64,000 bases of DNA from CAZWBR01 sp964632305 (lineage in GTDB: Bacteria > Bacteroidota > Bacteroidia > Bacteroidales > Prolixibacteraceae). The first letter of the stretch is position 1. Each line of letters opens with the position of its first letter. The position numbers were made by a program, and so were the translations under genes. This document shows, piece by piece, positions 62,182 to 64,000 of this stretch. Location: contig CAZWBR010000007.1 in the NCBI GenBank assembly GCA_964632305.1, forward strand, positions 36,309 through 100,308, read 5' to 3'. Below the pieces are notes generated by a model. The model had not been told where the DNA came from. It was given only the letters and a program-made list of their open reading frames with translations, and did not search any database.

Positions 62182-63233
62182 AAAATAAAGGGAAGAATAG
62201 TCCGCTTAAGCTGTTAATGCTGACCGACGGGAATACCGATCAGGCCAGCGCGAGAATCCGGGCTGTTGAATATATTCCCCTGCTGACCGAGGCGGGTTAT
62301 TTAGTCTGTCTGATCCCGCGGGTCCCGGTTCGTCGATCCGGGTTTCTGATGAAAAACATCTGTTTCCCTGTTGTCAAAAGGCTGTTGTCGGTAAAACGGC
62401 TGCTTTATATCTGTTTCGGTCGTTGGGATGTGGTTTATATCCAACGACTATGTCTGAGTGAGTCTGCCGTGAAAAGGCTGGCAAAAAAAAGCCGGGTAAT
62501 CTTTGACTTCGACGATGCGATCTATCTGGGCAGGGCCAACAAATCAGCCGAAAAAAGGGTAGCCAATATGGTTAAACACGCCCATCAGGTCGTGGTCAGT
62601 ACCCCCTGGTTAGAGGGTTTCTGCCATCGGTTTAATCATCGCACGACGGTCATCCCTACCCCTGTCGATGTCAGCCGGTTTGAACCCAAAACACAGGAGA
62701 TCAGCGGTCAGGTCACCATTGGTTGGGTCGGATCCCACTGGACCTCCAAATATCTGAAGATAGTGGAACCGGCCCTTCAGCAGCTTAGCCGGGAGAGAGA
62801 CTTCCGTTTCTTAACCATCGGGGCGGAATCGGGTTACACCGTTCAGGGGGTCAATCACACCGACGTCAGATGGGAGAAGGGTATCGAGCCAAAGCTATTG
62901 CCCGCGATCGATATCGGCATTATGCCGCTGCCCGATGAGGATTATGCGAAAGCCAAAGGGGGTTATAAGCTTTATTTATACATGGCTGCCGCGATCCCCT
63001 GCGTCGCGAGTCCGGTCGGGATTAACAGCCTGATTGTTGAAGAGGGTACGAACGGTTTCCTGGCCGGATCGGCCGATGATTGGGTAAGGGTATTGTCGCT
63101 GCTGATCGATGATTCAGAATTACGAAACCGGTTAGGGCTGAATGGCCGGAAGCAAGCGGTTGAATTGTACGACAGGCCGGTTTGTTTCAGTCAACTAATC
63201 AAAACATTCAATAAAGATATTCTCAATGAGTGA
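62178..63233 (+). CDS. Glycosyltransferase family 4-type protein
   Basis: 351 residues with the two-domain GT-B layout: N-terminal LKLLMLTDGNTDQASARIRAVEYIP and VIFDFDDAIYLG, C-terminal VTIGWVGSHWTSKYL, then the donor-binding region KGGYKLYLYMAAAIPCVASPVGIN and GTNGFLAGSADDW with the EX7E-like spacing. The donor sugar is unknown. It overlaps the flippase and the next gene, fitting a polysaccharide operon. Confidence 0.85.
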   Translation: MKNKGKNSPLKLLMLTDGNTDQASARIRAVEYIPLLTEAGYLVCLIPRVPVRRSGFLMKNICFPVVKRLLSVKRLLYICFGRWDVVYIQRLCLSESAVKRLAKKSRVIFDFDDAIYLGRANKSAEKRVANMVKHAHQVVVSTPWLEGFCHRFNHRTTVIPTPVDVSRFEPKTQEISGQVTIGWVGSHWTSKYLKIVEPALQQLSRERDFRFLTIGAESGYTVQGVNHTDVRWEKGIEPKLLPAIDIGIMPLPDEDYAKAKGGYKLYLYMAAAIPCVASPVGINSLIVEEGTNGFLAGSADDWVRVLSLLIDDSELRNRLGLNGRKQAVELYDRPVCFSQLIKTFNKDILNE

Positions 63234-63837
63234 TTTTCTTCAGATAATTGCCAATCACCGGGAACAATACGGCAACGTTGTTATAGATCTGGGTTGCGGG
63301 CCCAATAAAAAGCCGGGAATCATCGGCATCGATCTCCTTCCGCTTCAGGGGGTCGATTATGTGGCCAATCTCGAAGAGGGATTGGGCTTCATCCCCGACA
63401 ATACGGTCGATCGGTTCACCACGTCACATTTTCTTGAGCATATCGGAAATTTTGAAGGGATGATGGCCGAGATCCATCGCACCCTGAAGCCGGGAGGGAA
63501 AATCAATGTCGTGGTCCCTCATTTCTCCAACCCCTATTACTACTCCGATTATACCCACCGCCGGTTTTTCGGTCTCTATACCTTCGATTACTTCACGGAC
63601 GGGGATAATGGTTTCCGGCGTAAAGTGCCGGTCTATACCAATGCTTTCCGGTTTAAGGTCGTTTCACGGAAGCTGGTCTTCAAATCGCCCTCCTTCTTTT
63701 TGATCAACCTGGTGAAAAAGCAGGTGTGGACCCGTTTTTTCAACCTGGGTAATTACCTGCAGGCCCTTTATGAAGATTCGTTTACCGGTGTTCTTCCCTG
63801 TACCGAGCTGGTCTTCGAACTGGAAGCCGTGAAGTGA
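63226..63837 (+). CDS. SAM-dependent methyltransferase, polysaccharide locus
   Basis: 203 residues. Motif I VIDLGCGPNKKPGIIGIDL, motif IV region FTTSHFLEHIGNFEGMMAEIHRTLKPGG, then VVPHFSNPYYYSDYTHRRFFGLYTFDYF with several aromatic residues as seen in predicted methyltransferases of capsule and O-antigen loci. It likely modifies a sugar or lipid carrier. Overlaps the glycosyltransferase gene by eight bases. Confidence 0.82.
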   Translation: MSDFLQIIANHREQYGNVVIDLGCGPNKKPGIIGIDLLPLQGVDYVANLEEGLGFIPDNTVDRFTTSHFLEHIGNFEGMMAEIHRTLKPGGKINVVVPHFSNPYYYSDYTHRRFFGLYTFDYFTDGDNGFRRKVPVYTNAFRFKVVSRKLVFKSPSFFLINLVKKQVWTRFFNLGNYLQALYEDSFTGVLPCTELVFELEAVK

Positions 63838-63948
63838 TGGATCGGGATATCCCGGGCGGACTATCTATCGTCCGTTTAAGATAGTCCCATCGGGGAGGTA
63901 CCATCGCTTTTCCCCTTCAATTCCCTTTCCGGCAAAGGAAATTTTAGA

Positions 63949-64000
63949 GTATGTTCAATAAAGTGTGTCAGAGTTAAGAATAATAAAAAAATAACTTTGG
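63949..64000. mobile_element. Possible left end of an insertion sequence
   Basis: The last 50 or so bases (TATGTTCAATAAAGTGTGTC and an AT-rich tail to the edge) recall the terminal region of IS256-group elements seen in Bacteroidota, in wording only. The rest of any element would be outside the window. Very tentative. Confidence 0.25.

Noticed and set aside
1..64000. tRNA, rRNA or riboswitch genes
   Set aside because: I read the gaps for cloverleaf signatures and for SAM or cobalamin riboswitch motifs near metH and metG and saw none; a covariance-model scan would be decisive.

Overview
The window reads as chromosomal DNA of a Bacteroidota bacterium, most likely an anaerobic or microaerophilic member near the Bacteroidales/Marinilabiliales, though no rRNA is present to place it. 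The evidence is the repeated -7 element TAnnTTTG in front of genes, few Shine-Dalgarno sites, the phylum-typical neighbourhoods (rbfA then a LolE-like permease; flippase-dut-TPR-DUF4292-EnvC; ftsX-DUF3098-truB-queA; mnmG-apt-uvrC), DUF1080/DUF6599/DUF4292 proteins, and an intergenic repeat style common in that phylum.

Layout. 1-12.2 kb: a truncated YqaA/DedA-like membrane protein, a eukaryotic-type hexokinase, a DNA glycosylase, rbfA with a methyltransferase and a LolE-like permease, a membrane AraC regulator, metG, and secreted or lipid-handling accessory genes. 12.7-20.4 kb: a FAD oxidoreductase, then a DUF39 / NIL-ferredoxin / UPF0280 set directly in front of full-length metH. This is the sulfide-dependent homocysteine route known from methanogens joined to methionine synthase. 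20.4-21.9 kb, converging on it: folM-like, folX-like and folK pterin genes. 22-25.8 kb: a YceI protein, a Crp/Fnr regulator and a 2.4 kb gene-free tract packed with palindromic repeats.

25.8-34.7 kb is almost all minus strand (EnvC-like, DUF4292, TPR lipoprotein, dut, flippase, ruvB, a receiver protein); 35.2-42.3 kb is almost all plus strand (rpiB, hemW, an RsbW-like ATPase, ybeY, mnmG, apt, uvrC). Between them lies about 0.5 kb of roughly 83% AT with DnaA-box-like 9-mers. ParB-type parS sites lie on both sides, at 32,024 and 39,916. I read this as a candidate chromosomal origin (oriC).

42.3-48.8 kb: lipoate ligase, thiol peroxidase, a TolC/adaptor pair without a pump, a TauE-like permease and efp. 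49.4-54.6 kb: a three-gene cluster, apparently extracytoplasmic: a MEMO-AMMECR1 fusion lipoprotein, a large membrane protein carrying a spermidine-synthase-like domain plus a histidine-bearing membrane domain, and a radical SAM enzyme with a twin-arginine signal. This variant of the AmmeMemoRadiSam gene set has no function I can name and is my main candidate for an undescribed system. 54.7-60.5 kb: queA, truB, DUF3098, ftsX, YfhO on the minus strand. 60.7-64 kb: the start of a surface polysaccharide locus (flippase, glycosyltransferase, methyltransferase), possibly interrupted at the right edge by an insertion element.
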